DNA of 64,000 nt from Tetracladium setigerum (taxonomy: Eukaryota > Ascomycota > Leotiomycetes > Helotiales): assembly GCA_031472005.1 (NCBI GenBank), contig PZJY01000013.1:620001-684000 (forward strand). Direction: 5' to 3'. The notes beneath the pieces were generated by a model, which was not told where the DNA came from, did no database searches, and was given only the letters and a program-made list of their open reading frames with translations. Positions 23,401 through 34,269 of the stretch are shown one piece after another; positions within the stretch are counted from its first letter, which is position 1; each line of letters begins with the position of its first letter. Position numbers and translations under genes: made by a program.

Positions 23401-25794
23401 GGGGAATCGGGGATGCATTGCGTCGTGTTTGTCCGAACAATCGAGGATGGATTATGTCGATGAACGGTGGGTTTGTGCGAGATTTCTCATGAATAATGTG
23501 CATGTGTGCAATCTTGTTATGTAGATGGAATCGTGAAATGTGACAGATGGTGTTTGGATGTGAGGCTAGGATAGGGGATAAGTAAGGAGGTACTCCAGCC
23601 ACAGCGGTTCGATCGACAGACGAGAGAAACCTCGGGATCGGTTTCCTGTATATTTAAATTAAAATAAGAAGCTTGTTCGCCGTTGGACTTTTGCGGTATT
23701 TGCCTGAGGCCCGGGGAATATTTTAGGTTTGTAGGATGGAGAAGGCGGAATAAATTCATATGCTAATCAAAATTGAGAAGGACGAAACAAATGGAAACAA
23801 CGTACGTAGAAGTCAGGCAGGTAAAATAGGAAATGAATGCGCCTTTCTGCTCCTTTATTTAGGTATGTGGTACAGATAGATATATTGACAACTAGTTTCG
23901 TCCATCGAGGAAGTATCATTTTTCCATTTGAATCCATAATAGAATGGATTTGGAAATCACCGATTGGCAGAGGGACGAAAATAAGTAAGGTGGCGGGTAA
24001 GATTCGTCCACTTAGCCGCTCCGGCGCCAGTTCAACCAAACAGATTGATTACGTCTCCCGGTTAAATTCGGGTATTCTCGCTAAAAATAGAAGGAATCAA
24101 AACAAGAACACTCACTATGGAAAAAGATCTTGCTGCTTGCTGCAATGCGATGCAATACCAATTTAATGCCTTCGCACGTTTGAGAGAGCCTTGTTCAACG
24201 GAGATTCTATCCATTATTCAAAGTCGCATTGATTTGAAGAACTTAACAAAATTGGTGATATACTCCGGACCTTCGTCCGGACTCTATCCAGAGTAGCGTA
24301 GCAACACCAGCCAAGAACCGCATGCGTGGCTGTACACCACCCAAAATTGCGAAACTGGCGGGTATCGACCAATAGAAGACTGCATCGGAAGGGTGAAGAA
24401 CCGAAAAACGTGGAATCGCCGCGATACGGATTCTCACATCACTACCTTCTGTTTTGGAACGGGTGTCAGAGGTGCCGGATGGCATTGAGCCTTATGCTGG
24501 GACCGTTGAGCCTTACGGGGTGTGAGTGCGCGTCTGTGAGTGGTTGGGGGGAGAAAGGATATCGACTTCCGCTCGAGTCCCGGTGAAGAGAAGATGGAGG
24601 GACAGATCCCATTGCGCTGGGAATCCCAGAAGGATGAGTATACGATTTTTGCAGCTGGAGGGATTCGGTGATCGTATTTGTGGTGGGGGATTGATGAATG
24701 CGAGCAGATGCGATGCGATGATGCACTTGGGTTAGAATACTCTACGTGGGAGAACATGGTTGCCTTACCTGGTACTGTGCGGTACAGTTTTACATGGTGC
24801 TAACTCCATTTGAATTACGAGAGTGAGTGAGTGTAAAGAATTCCCCGACATGGTCTGCACGACCCCCAGTCTAGTACAGAACAGGTGGAAGGGGAAGGGG
24901 AAGGGGAAGGCCAGTTTGTGTTTGTGTGAGATGTAGGGACACAGCGTTGCGAAATAGACTTGGCTCTTAGGGCGCCTACCAGTTGTAGGCAGTAGGTAGA
25001 CAATTCGAACTTCCTATGCTTCATGTTCTATACAAACTAAAGTGACTGACGTCGCTTGATCTGTCTGTTGCTGACTATCGACATTTGTCCTCCCCGTTCT
25101 TGTGCAAGGTGGACAATACCCAACCAACGTGTTTGATGGCCGAGATGGTGTCTTCTGGCCCTGCTCGATGCCATGCAAGATGATCATGATTTCATTGTTT
25201 GTTGTTTGTGGAAGCGGCCGCTATGGAAGGTAAGGCGTAGTAGAATAATCCACGCTCACTACTCCCTGTTGACACATGGCATTAGTGGTACAGTATGGTG
25301 GTGGTAGTTGGAGGCTGATGCTACCAGGGGCAGGGAAATAGGAGAGAGAGTACTCAGTAGTGTGTGCAAGGGAGGAGGAAGGGTGCTGGGGTGGAAGGTG
25401 GTTTCAAAGCCAAGGGGCTAGGATCAGGACACTAGAAGCATCGACCGCATACTACTGTACTGCCGTGAAAGTGAGTTCAGCACAGCAGCAGCACATAAGA
25501 ATCCATAATAATCTGTGCGTTCTCCTGCTCCCTCCCCCCCGTCGTTATTATTTGCTCTTATATATAAACTTCTTGCCAACCCCCTTCTCGAAAGTCTAGA
25601 TGACAGCAGCAGCAGCAGATCTTCAGACGATCAATCCGGACCAGATCAAACAGACCCAGCACTTATAAGAAGAAGAAGAAAGCCCTCCCCCTCCTCCACT
25701 TCCTGGCCTCGACCCAAAAGAAAACCACCTCACAACAACAACTCCTACTCCACATCAACACCGGCAGTACGATATAGCGTCGTCCACTTTCACG
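20403..25794. other. 5.4-kb gene-free region upstream of the bZIP gene
   Basis: No open frame here has an intron-consistent structure or a recognisable motif. The stretch holds low-complexity tracts: TTCC repeats near 21050-21070, TGG-rich repeats near 22545-22585, a TA run near 22943-22955, GGGGAA repeats near 24890-24910 and CAG repeats near 25483-25494 and 25606-25618. The last 300 bases are pyrimidine- and CAA-rich, as in a fungal 5' leader. It probably contains the SEC21 3' UTR and an extended control region or long leader of the bZIP gene. Confidence 0.5.
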
Positions 25795-26986
25795 ATGGAC
25801 TACTCTTACTACCAAAACGCGCCACAGGCATATCAATTCCTCGGTATGCCTCCGACCCCAGGCCACTCTGGATCTGCTGTCTCGTCTGAAGACTACAACA
25901 ATTCACCCACTGTTCGTGCTCCATTTCATTACGCAGCACCCATCATGTCCTCCCAAAGTCATCTCTCACACCCTCAGTCTGAAGATTATCATCAGAACCC
26001 TAGCCCGCACTATTCTCATTCTCATTATCATTCTTCCCCTTCTCCCCATCATCAGTCTCCAGTTCATCCGGGTCCCCAAACACAAGCATTCCTGACACCC
26101 CGCGGCCAGCACGATGCCTATGATCAATTCCAGAACTTCGACTTCAACCCACACTTTGCGAATGCGAATCCTGCCCCGCCGAAGCCTTCTGCCACTCTGG
26201 CGCAACAAAAGGCCGCGATTCTAAGCAATGGCAACTCGGCTGCGATACACAACAACTACGAGGTCAACAGTTACGAGTCAAATAATGGCGCAGTGATGGA
26301 CACGACCAGCGAAGAATCGAGGAGGTCGGTCGCGGGTGGTGGGCAAGGCCAGAGCAACAGCGACGACGATGATATGACGCCAGCACAGTCACGAAGGAAG
26401 GCACAGAATCGAGCTGCGTAAGTCAACTTTTCCATTTCCCTCGTCTAAATCGAGTCCGGACTCTAACAGCCCTGCTCTTCATAGTCAACGAGCCTTCCGC
26501 GAACGCAAAGAACGCCACGTCAAAGACCTCGAAGCCAAACTACTCCAAATGGAATCCGCATCGAAAAACATATCTGCCGAGAACGAACGCTTAAAAATCC
26601 AGCTCCAAAAAGCCTCTACCGAGAACGAAATCTTGAAAGCAACCTCCTCCTCCGTTTACTCCAACTCTCCCCCAACCACCGCTGGCCCGCTACGATATTC
26701 CCCCACAGACTTCTACTCGGAAGTGCTGCAGAGTCATGATAATAAAACGCCGAGTCATCGCATCGTGGTGAGCGAGGGCGGGGAACGGTTGTTGGCTGCC
26801 GGTGCTGCGTGGGATTACATAATCGGACATCCCTTGTTCCTGAGAGGTCTCGTGGACATCGGCGATGTGAGCGATAGATTAAAATCCCTCGCCAGGTGTG
26901 ACGGCCAAGGACCGGTTTTTGAAGAGAGGGAGATCATAAAGGCGATTGAGCTCAGCGTTGCGAGTGGGAGTGATGAGCTGCTCTAA
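25795..26986 (+). CDS. AP-1-like (Yap/Pap1-type) bZIP transcription factor
   Basis: Nuclear regulator of the fungal AP-1 group, which handles oxidative, drug and metal stress. Exon 1 is 25795-26417 and exon 2 is 26485-26986, with a 67-nt intron (GTAAGT donor, ATAG acceptor). The product is 374 aa. The N-terminal 190 residues are rich in Ser, His, Gln and Pro. The basic region, split by the intron at residue 208, reads QNRAAQRAFRERKERHV, the Pap1/Yap signature (QNRxAQRAFRxRKE). It runs into a leucine-zipper heptad stretch (LEAKLLQME...NERLKIQL). The C-terminal domain (WDYIIGHPLFLRGLVDIGDV) is one I associate with FCR3/AP-1-like factors of filamentous fungi. No paired cysteine-rich domains as in Yap1 were seen, so redox sensing as in Yap1 is not supported. 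Confidence 0.9.
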
Positions 26987-27659
26987 ACGAAGACTCAAGT
27001 CAAAGAGAGTTTCTTTTTTCACGACTTTCACGATCGAATCGATATATTGCAATGAATGGGCTAGATACCAGGTGTTCTTTTTCTTTTCTAATCTTTTTCT
27101 CTTTTTCAATTTCGGGGGTTAGGTTAGCATGTACATGGATGGGGTGTGGAACGATTTTGCATAAACTGGGAGGATGGGGAATTATGGCAGGGGTAGATCT
27201 TCTCTTCTCTGGAGGGCTTCTTGGGGAGTGGGCTATGAATTATCGGATCATGTTTTTTGTTGTTTATGTTATCTGGAGTTTTAAATATCTTCCTTTTTTT
27301 GCTGGTCACATCTCTTCCCCCTCTCCTTCCGCTGCTCTCAAAGTTGTTCGGGTATTTATTCGCTGTCCCACTCTCTTTTTTTGGTGTTTGGATCTGGATC
27401 TTTGCAATACAAAAGGGAACAAACAGGAGTCGGTCAGTGTGCGCATGCATAGGCCACCCACGTGCCTGAAGAGAGTCGAAAACGATGTATTTAACATGAC
27501 TACCTAGGCAGGTAAATGCCTGCTTACGCTACTCTATTGGAAATCGAATTTCACAAAAAAGGAGATTTGTTTTCTCTCGAGTGGGATGAGGTTGTACTCC
27601 AATCTCAAGATTTTCAATTTGAAACGGCTGTAGAGTGTTTTTGCAAGCATCAAATATAT
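26987..27659. other. 3' flank of the bZIP gene
   Basis: T-rich sequence without a supported gene. The 151-codon plus-strand frame at 27052-27507 is low-complexity and lacks motifs. Confidence 0.45.
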
Positions 27660-27935
27660 TGAACATCACCCTGCACTTAAAAATTCATGTTCGCTGTCGT
27701 TGACCAAGTACACCAGTTGTCTAGCGACTTGAGCATCAACGATATATCTTTGCCCGGGGGAAGGGGGTCTATCGTTTTTTCAGAAGAAGAAGGGCTGGAT
27801 TAAATTTTGTACAATCATAGGTGTCAAATAGTACTGTACCGACAATAATGCGGAGTCTTTCATCAATGCATCATATGACTTTCAATGACTGTTTTCATTT
27901 GGGGCCACATTTTCTTTTGGGGGAGGGAGCCATTG
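27660..27935 (+). repeat. Dispersed repeat family 2, copy A
   Basis: Matches copy B at 32236-32555 in the same orientation. The clearest shared blocks are the start (TTCATGTTCGCTGTCGTTGA and on through TAGCGACTTGAGCATCA) and the end (TTTGGGGCCACATTTTCTTT). The middle is more diverged and of unequal length. No coding frame was seen. Confidence 0.8.
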
Positions 27936-28109
27936 GTGTCGCAGAGTGTATTCCTCCTCGCTTAGCGAGATGAACAACCTATTGTGAAAGATCTTGCTGT
28001 AAACAATTCAAGGCGTAGACGAAGTGGCGTCTTCGGTCAACCACCGGTTCATCATTGAGAACATATGTTCTTGTAGTTATGTCTTTCTTTGATGCATCTC
28101 CATTTGCTT

Positions 28110-28545
28110 CGTTGTGTCAAGGCGGTCGCTTGCAGCCGATAGAAAATGTGTGTTTATATCAGGTAATGGAACACACGATTTTACTCTTGACTACCTTAGA
28201 AGGCTCTATTGTCACAAGAAAAGTCACCACAAAATATAAAAAGAAGACAGGACTCTATTTCTATGATTTGTAAAGTTCGCCTGAGTATTTCCAATCTTAA
28301 TAAGCTGAGATGGCTGGTTGCTCTGCCATATTGCCAATCCCAAACATTTCCCACAGAAACAACACAACATTCTAAACCAAGTCACGGTCGAAAAACTAAT
28401 AAAACACCCCACCATAACTCATAAACCCACAATTCCCATTCGACCAAATCGAATCCCAACCAAAACTAGTCTTGATCGACAGATAACTCCTCGAGAACCT
28501 CGACTGATCCGCAAACCCAGGCGCATTATTGCAGGTCTGGTCCTG
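28110..28545 (+). repeat. Duplicated segment, copy A (3' end and flank of the Apple-like gene)
   Basis: Aligns with 38835-39272. Shared blocks include GGCGGTCGYTTGCAGC, CTCTATTTCTATGATTT, ACCAAGTCACGG-like sequence and, within the coding part, the antisense of GFADQSRFSR. Copy A contains the intact 3' end of the secreted protein gene. Confidence 0.8.
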
Positions 28546-29793
28546 TATGTGCAAGCAGCGGCCCCTCTCGTCCGCAATCTGGGGATCCGTCGAAATATCG
28601 AAGAGCGTGCCTGCGCACTTGGGATTATTCTGGCATTCGACACAGCAGTTGTATTCGTTGCCGGGGCGGGTGATCAGGAAGTCATTGATGCCGGTGATAC
28701 CGAGGATTGACCCTTCGGGGATTGTGGGACCGCGGAAGTTGCCGGAGCCGGGGGTGCAGGCGGCGTAGATGGAGGTTGTGTGTGTTAGTGTTATGGTGGT
28801 GGTTGATGCTGTGGTGAGGGTTGAGATATGGGTCGTGGTGACTATTTCGGTGGCGGTGGATGTGGATGTGAATGAAGATGTTGTGGAGACGTTCTGGCGG
28901 ATTTTGTTAGTTGACAGTAGTTGGGAGTAGGTGATGAGAAGAGAACTAACGGGAGGAACCAGAGTGGAAGTAGATGTAACATCTACAATTGAGACGGCTG
29001 TCGCTGTCACTGGAGCCAGAGTTGTAGTCGACGCCTTTGTGGTCTTGATGTAGACGATAGTTGGGAATTCCAAAATCCAGTTGGTACCTAGAGCGTATCG
29101 AATTAGCGAGACGAAAACATTGAGAAGATACATTGAAGATACTTACAAGTGACCTTTTGGGGGTATTTGTTCTTGAGAATATCTTTATCGCCATGTCTGG
29201 GATTCAGGGTGCTGCCTCTCGGTTGAGTAAATCGCTTGCCTGGAGCTCCTGGATATTTTTGTGCCACAGTGGAGTCGATGGGCAGGAATCCAGTCCTAGT
29301 GGGGACAATGGAGGTACTCTCTGGAGCTGTCTCGGTGGCAGTGAATAGGTTGACTTGTGTTGTGATACTGGTGGTGTCAACTGTGCTGGTTTGGGTTGTG
29401 TGTTCAGTGAGCGTGGTGGAAAACACGTCCGTCACGGCTAAGTTGGTGATGGTTTTGGTGACCTAAGATTGAACAATTTGATTAGATATCTTGCATCTGA
29501 TACAAACGGCGAAAGAGGAGAGAAATTACAGTATTCTCAACCGTAGAGGTTTGAGTGACAGGAGCAGGTGTCACTGAGACGATTGGAGTGTAGACAGATG
29601 TTCCGAACCAAGGGAGCAACGTCACAGTCTTTGTTGAAACTGAGGTCTGAAGTGGCGGTGCGATACTTTTGATACCATAGAGAGTGCTGCACTTGAGCTC
29701 TGTCTTGGTGGAAACAGTCTTGGTGAAAGCTCCATTTCCAGCGAGAGCAGAAGCAATCAACGCCACGAAAGGGAGAAATGTTTTGGTAATCAT
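28396..29793 (-). CDS. Secreted Ser/Thr-rich protein with a C-terminal PAN/Apple-like cysteine domain
   Basis: Probable cell-surface or secreted protein of unknown function. Exons 29793-29530, 29462-29147 and 29087-28396 join in phase to 423 aa. A signal peptide (TFLPFVALIASALAG) is followed by a long Thr/Ser/Val-rich region typical of O-glycosylated fungal proteins. The C-terminal cysteine domain reads YAACTPGSGNF, NCCVECQNNPKCAG, RCLHIQDQTC and ends GNCGFMSYGGVFY. Inside exon 3, bases 28950-28894 form a 57-nt, stop-free, in-frame GTTAGT...CGCCAG unit that could be a further intron or a retained one; without it the protein loses 19 residues. A decayed copy of the 3' end lies at 39.0-39.3 kb. 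The cysteine spacing resembles the Apple-like modules of the AA5 oxidase only loosely. Confidence 0.75.
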
Positions 29794-30087
29794 GATGAAG
29801 TACAGGAAGAGTGCTGAGTGTGAAAAGTGAGGATTAAAGATTGTGAATGTTTTGATGGTAAACAGAATTCACGGACGAGGTATGCGCTGGTTTATATACT
29901 CCTTCTAAAATATACATTCCAGATGTATCTTTGGCGTTGCTGATAGCTCGGGCTTCAATTTCCGAGGAGAGAGTGGATACCAGCCAACTCAAGGTACATA
30001 CGGAAGAATATTGTGCTCCTGTAGTTAGTGTTTCCAGTTACATTTTCGGTACCATGGCGTTGGTATACGAGATACCCAGGAGCTGGT
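29794..30087. promoter_or_regulatory. 5' flank of the secreted protein gene
   Basis: About 290 bp between the start codon and the first repeat; presumably the core promoter and leader. No specific site was recognised. Confidence 0.4.
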
Positions 30088-30635
30088 ATCTGGATTTGGG
30101 TGGTGCCCAAGCTGGGTGGTTCATTTAGCGAATACGGGCCAAGTATGCTGGACAACGAGAACAGTGCTTCAGCTAAGCCCAGGAAATATCAATAACGAAT
30201 CATTCTTTTGGCTAGCGTAAAAAGAAGACTTCAATCTGAATTAGATGTTTAGGCAGCTATCTATAACTTTTGTATTGGTCTAAACTAGACATGCCGCTTG
30301 TTGCTACATTGAGGAAATGCAGAGTGCCAAGGTAACAAAACACTCTGGAGAATTGATCTAGAAGAAGATTGTATGTAAATAATATCGATAATTCATATTG
30401 GAAAATCTAAAAACTATATTCTAAAGAAGTAGTTCCCAAGGTTTGAAGCTGTAAAGTATAGTACAATCTTTAACTCCAGGCCTGGAATTCTGACAATTTT
30501 GTTGAAATCTTCGAAGTTAAACGCTTGCTAACAGCGAACCCACGAATGTCTCCACATACCGTCCACCTCTAAAAAAGGATGTTCTTGAACGTCCTATCGA
30601 TCGATTCCTTGTATTTGTCTAAACAGATCAGTGCA
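30088..30635 (+). repeat. Dispersed repeat family 1, copy A, left part
   Basis: Aligns in the same orientation with about 48633-49163. Shared landmarks are AGCGAATACGGRCCAAGTATGCTGGACAACGA (in parts), TTTTTGCTAGCGTAAAAA-like sequence, CTAGACATGC, ATATCGATAATT, CTAAAGAAG and AACAGATCAGTGCA. The copies differ by many substitutions and small indels. No coding frame is conserved between them. Confidence 0.85.
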
Positions 30636-31389
30636 GCTCAACCGCCATCTCTTACAACCCAACCCAACCCAACGACCACCATCGGCCATCTCTCACAAAC
30701 CAACCCATTGACCACCGTCAATTACAATCAATTCAATCCAACCTCCAACGACTCCCCGCTCTCCCCACCCACGACGCCATGGACTCTCAACCACCATCTG
30801 CAGGCGTACCCATGTCTATTTACAGTACCCGCTCGACATTCGATCCACGCGCGTATGGGGTTCGACAAAGCTATCAAGAATATATCCCAAGTCGCCAATA
30901 CTCCGAATAAGACAATTGCAGTCGCCAAAACTCCAGAATAGGAAGAGGGCATGTACTCAGTCCTAATGCAAGAAGAAGAAGACGAGTGGTGGAAGTCATA
31001 CACCGAAAGGTATGCCAACAGAATGGCACAAAAGAAAGAGCACCTCTGGTCGATTACAATGTACGTCTCAGACCCATGTTCTGTTGGTACCGATACACTA
31101 TCGCTAGTATCAGAGCTTATTCGTGTAAACCACCCCTCAGTAGACAACTATGCGGTGCGTTCGTGCGACATGTGCAAACGAATTAAGAGTGGTACCGCCA
31201 CCATTTACCGATATATAAGTGTTATAGAAGATAGTGGTGGAAACAAGCGAGACCCAGCTCTATATAGACTCAACCAACAAACTGGCACCTACCAATCAAA
31301 ATATCCGAAAGGATACAAGTTGTTCATCAAGTGGTGTTGGAAGGCTGGTCGTGGAATTGGGAGAGATTTGCAGGGCATCATCACACCAG
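30636..31389 (+). other. 754-bp segment interrupting repeat family 1 copy A, with open frames of unknown nature
   Basis: The repeat reads continuously from AACAGATCAGTGCA into ATAGCCACGAT at 48-49 kb but is split here by 754 bp. The segment holds an ATG frame at 30777-30908 (starts MDSQPPSAGVPMSIYSTRS, ends in TAA) and a larger frame at 30951-31394 (starts MYSVLMQEEEDEWWKSYTER, 147 codons) that contains a good GTACGT donor near 31061. No target-site duplication or terminal inverted repeat is evident. It may be an insertion, or an ancestral piece deleted from the other copy. The protein frames are not recognised. Confidence 0.5.
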
Positions 31390-32090
31390 TATAGCCACGA
31401 TCGGGTCGCTTCCTGTTGAACGGCAGAATGTCTTGGCATCGGGGTCTACCACTCAAAGAGGCTACTATATAAGGATACTTAAACTACTGCACATTAAGTG
31501 TAGGCCTATTCTTTTTGGGTCGATACTCCCCCACGGCCGTAATCAACAACTCCAACCTTAACCTTCTACAAACTTTAAAGCCACAGCATAAGCCATTTGG
31601 TAACATCGAAGCACTCTACCACAGCTTCGAGAATGAATACGAGGCCTTTTTCAGGCTCCAGAAAATCTCTATTGGCGGGGTCACCGGGGTTGAAAGTCCC
31701 TGTTGGCCATTTGTGCCAAGATAATACACTTCTCAAATTTCTCGTGATTGAAATTCTTGGTTGGAGGTGAGAGAAGGCTCTGGTTTGGTATTGTGGGTGG
31801 TCATCGAGGTGGCTTGACCTGCTCAGGTCATTTTCGGGATGGCCGTCTGTGTGGCGTTCCTCTTTTGAGAACCGAATACTGCACAGCAGTATAGTAAGTG
31901 AATGATGCAGGACCGTACTTGTTGTGATTTTTTTTTACGTTTTCTTCGAAGATGTTTCGTTGAAGGAAGAGTGTAGAAGCTTTGAGCGATTAAACATGAA
32001 TTGGACAGTGAGGTGAAGTTCGCTTCCAACCACGGTGGTCGCCAACTCGATTTCACGCTCGGGTATTGAGGTCCTGATAGTCACGTAGAA
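31390..32090 (+). repeat. Dispersed repeat family 1, copy A, right part
   Basis: Aligns with about 49164-49845. Shared landmarks include ATAGCCACGAT, AACTTTAAAGCCACA, GCCAAGATAATACACT, GTGATTGAAATT, TTGTGGGTGGTCATCG, CATTTTCGGGAT and AAGATGTTTCGTTGAA. Non-coding as far as seen. Confidence 0.85.
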
Positions 32091-32235
32091 ACAGAGACTG
32101 GGAAATCCAAATTGAGATTTACATTGATGGTGGTTTAAGGAAGGTAATGATAATATCATATTATCGGGACGCTTCATCTTGGTGCTAAAGGTTTCATCTT
32201 CTTGTAGTCCGTCCAGTGGTGAAATTGTCCGCGTA

Positions 32236-32555
32236 CACCACCCTGCACTCAAAAATTCATGTTCGCTGTCGTTGACCAAGTACACCAGTAGTCTAGCGAC
32301 TTGAGCATCAGCGATCTGTCTGTTCTGAATTTACGAAAGTTCGCATCGGGTCGCGAGTGTTTCGTTAGTTTTGCATTGTATACTTCTGGATTTCCGGCGG
32401 ATGATCTTTCTTTTCTTCCGGAAGAATGGCTTGATTGGGTTTTGTACAAATCGTAGGTATTAAATGGTACTGCGCTGACGCTGCCTGGAGTCTTCCATTA
32501 AGTATGTAACTCCTGAAAAAACTATTTTATTTGGGGCCACATTTTCTTTTGCGGG
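32236..32555 (+). repeat. Dispersed repeat family 2, copy B
   Basis: Second copy of the 27660-27935 repeat, lying about 145 bp past family-1 copy A. It starts CACCCTGCACTCAAAAATTC and ends TTTGGGGCCACATTTTCTTT. No coding potential was seen. Confidence 0.8.
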
Positions 32556-32938
32556 GAATAAGATAGTGGTACTGTAATTTATCAATTTATAGCAAGTTCT
32601 TTGCAAAAAAATGAAAAAGATACGGACCGACATTTTATTAGCTGTTTAATGTAGATCATTTTCCATCTTTTATCAGCGAATTTAATAATCGGTGATGGGA
32701 AGTCTTATTGCGGGCATGGCAATGCGTAGCTGCTTTATCTGATCCACGGCTTCTTTCATCTAGCAATCCACCTGGGATCATTCATAACGAAGCTCGGCTT
32801 GTGTCTTACCTGGGATCTTGAATCACGAAGTTCAGCTCGGCTCGGCTTGACTTGTCACTTGTGTCACTTCATATTTCTCGCGAATCAATTATTTATATGT
32901 CGGTGGATTTCACTCATCTCTTTATTATTTCTCTTTAG
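32556..32938. other. Spacer between repeats and the zinc-transporter relic
   Basis: No gene. It contains a short internal duplication (GGGATC..TCA..ACGAAG and CTCGGCTTG units near 32770-32850). It ends at the TTTAG acceptor from which the relic becomes readable, so the 5' exons expected for the transporter are absent. Confidence 0.45.
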
Positions 32939-34269
32939 GCTTCTCAAGCTCCTCTTGGTACGAGCCGGCGCATGCGGTCGAGGCACATCACCATCGCGAC
33001 GGCCACGACCACGATCATGATCATGCGCACAACCATTCCGTCACGACCCAACCCCGATCTAAATTCACCTTCTTCGTCCTCCCCTACACACAGCGATTCC
33101 AGCTCCTCTACACTATTATAGCGGACAGTGATTCACGGAGGATCTTCTATTTCATGAGGTAGGGCGAGATGCCTAAATCCTTTCAGAGATTTGCTAACAG
33201 GAAATAGCTTCAACTTCGCGTTTATAATCATGCATTCATTCTATGGGTTTACCACCGACTCATTAGGACTGCTGAGCCATAGTTTACACATGTTGTTTGA
33301 TTGTTTGGCGCTAGGTGTGGGATTGTTTGCTACGGTGGCGAGCAAGTGGCCGCCGAGCGAGAGGTTTCTATATGGATTTGGTAAGATTGAGAGTCTGGCC
33401 GGCTTTGGGAATAGTATATTCTTGATATATGACTATTTTAATGTTCTGGAGGGTGCTTGGCTAATTTCTTCGTAGGCTTATCAGTATCGAGATTATGATC
33501 GAGGCAACTGAACGATTAGCCGAAGGACGACTTACGAAAAGATTGATGGAATTTTTTGTAGTCATTTCATTAGGATTGGTAGTAAACTTGGTGGGGATGG
33601 CTTGCTTTGGCTATTATGGGCACCACGGCCATGATCATGGACACGACTATGGCCATTCTCATTCTCACTCGCACGAGAAGTCGCACACCCACAAGAAGCC
33701 GCACTCTATCGACGAGAAATCTTTATGCGATCACTCCCACGCGGAGCATTCCCACGACCACGACCATGACCACCATACCACCCCTCTCCTCTCTGAGAAA
33801 GCGCCCGCGAAAGCTCATTCGCACGCTCATGGGCACTCACACTCTCACGACACCGAGAACATGCACGGCATCTTCCTGCATATTCTCGCCGACACGATGG
33901 GCTCCGCGGCCGTTATGGTCTCGACGGCGCTGATCCACTTCGTCGGATGGAACGGCTGGGACTCGCTTGCATTCTGCATTATCGCGCTCCTGATTTTCAT
34001 GTCCTCGATCCCGCTCATCAAGTCGTCCGCGAAGAAGCTGCTCCTCACGGTGCCCACGGACGCGGGGTATACCCTTAGAGAGACGTTGGCGAGCGTGAGT
34101 AGTCTGGGAGGCGTGGCGGGGTACACGGTCCCGCGGTTCTGGATGGGGCGGTGGCGGCGTGGAGAAGGGGGAGTCGGTGCTGGGGGTGATATATGTGCAG
34201 GCGACGCTGGGCAGCGATCGCGAGGATGTCAAGGAGCGCGCGCGGGTGAATCTTAGGCGGTATAGCTGA
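32939..34269 (+). pseudogene. 5'-truncated Msc2-like zinc (CDF) transporter relic
   Basis: Cation diffusion facilitator of the Msc2/ZnT5 type, which would move zinc into ER or Golgi. Readable exons are 32939-33158, 33208-33426 and 33476-34269. Family motifs include FYGFTTDSLGLLSHSLHM, ERFLYGFGKIESLAGF, MIEATERL, a long His-rich loop, and HILADTMGSAAVMVSTALIH followed by IPLIKSSAKKLLLTVP (in parts). Three lesions are visible. (a) The multi-helix N-terminal half of Msc2 is absent. (b) The last intron starts with AT at 33427 instead of the expected GT (ATATGA for GTATGA), although its phase and 49-nt size fit. (c) One extra G in GGGG at 34145-34148 throws off the last 40 codons, which in the other frame read GGGGVEKGESVLGVIYVQATLG. 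A relic flanked by repeats. Confidence 0.82.
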
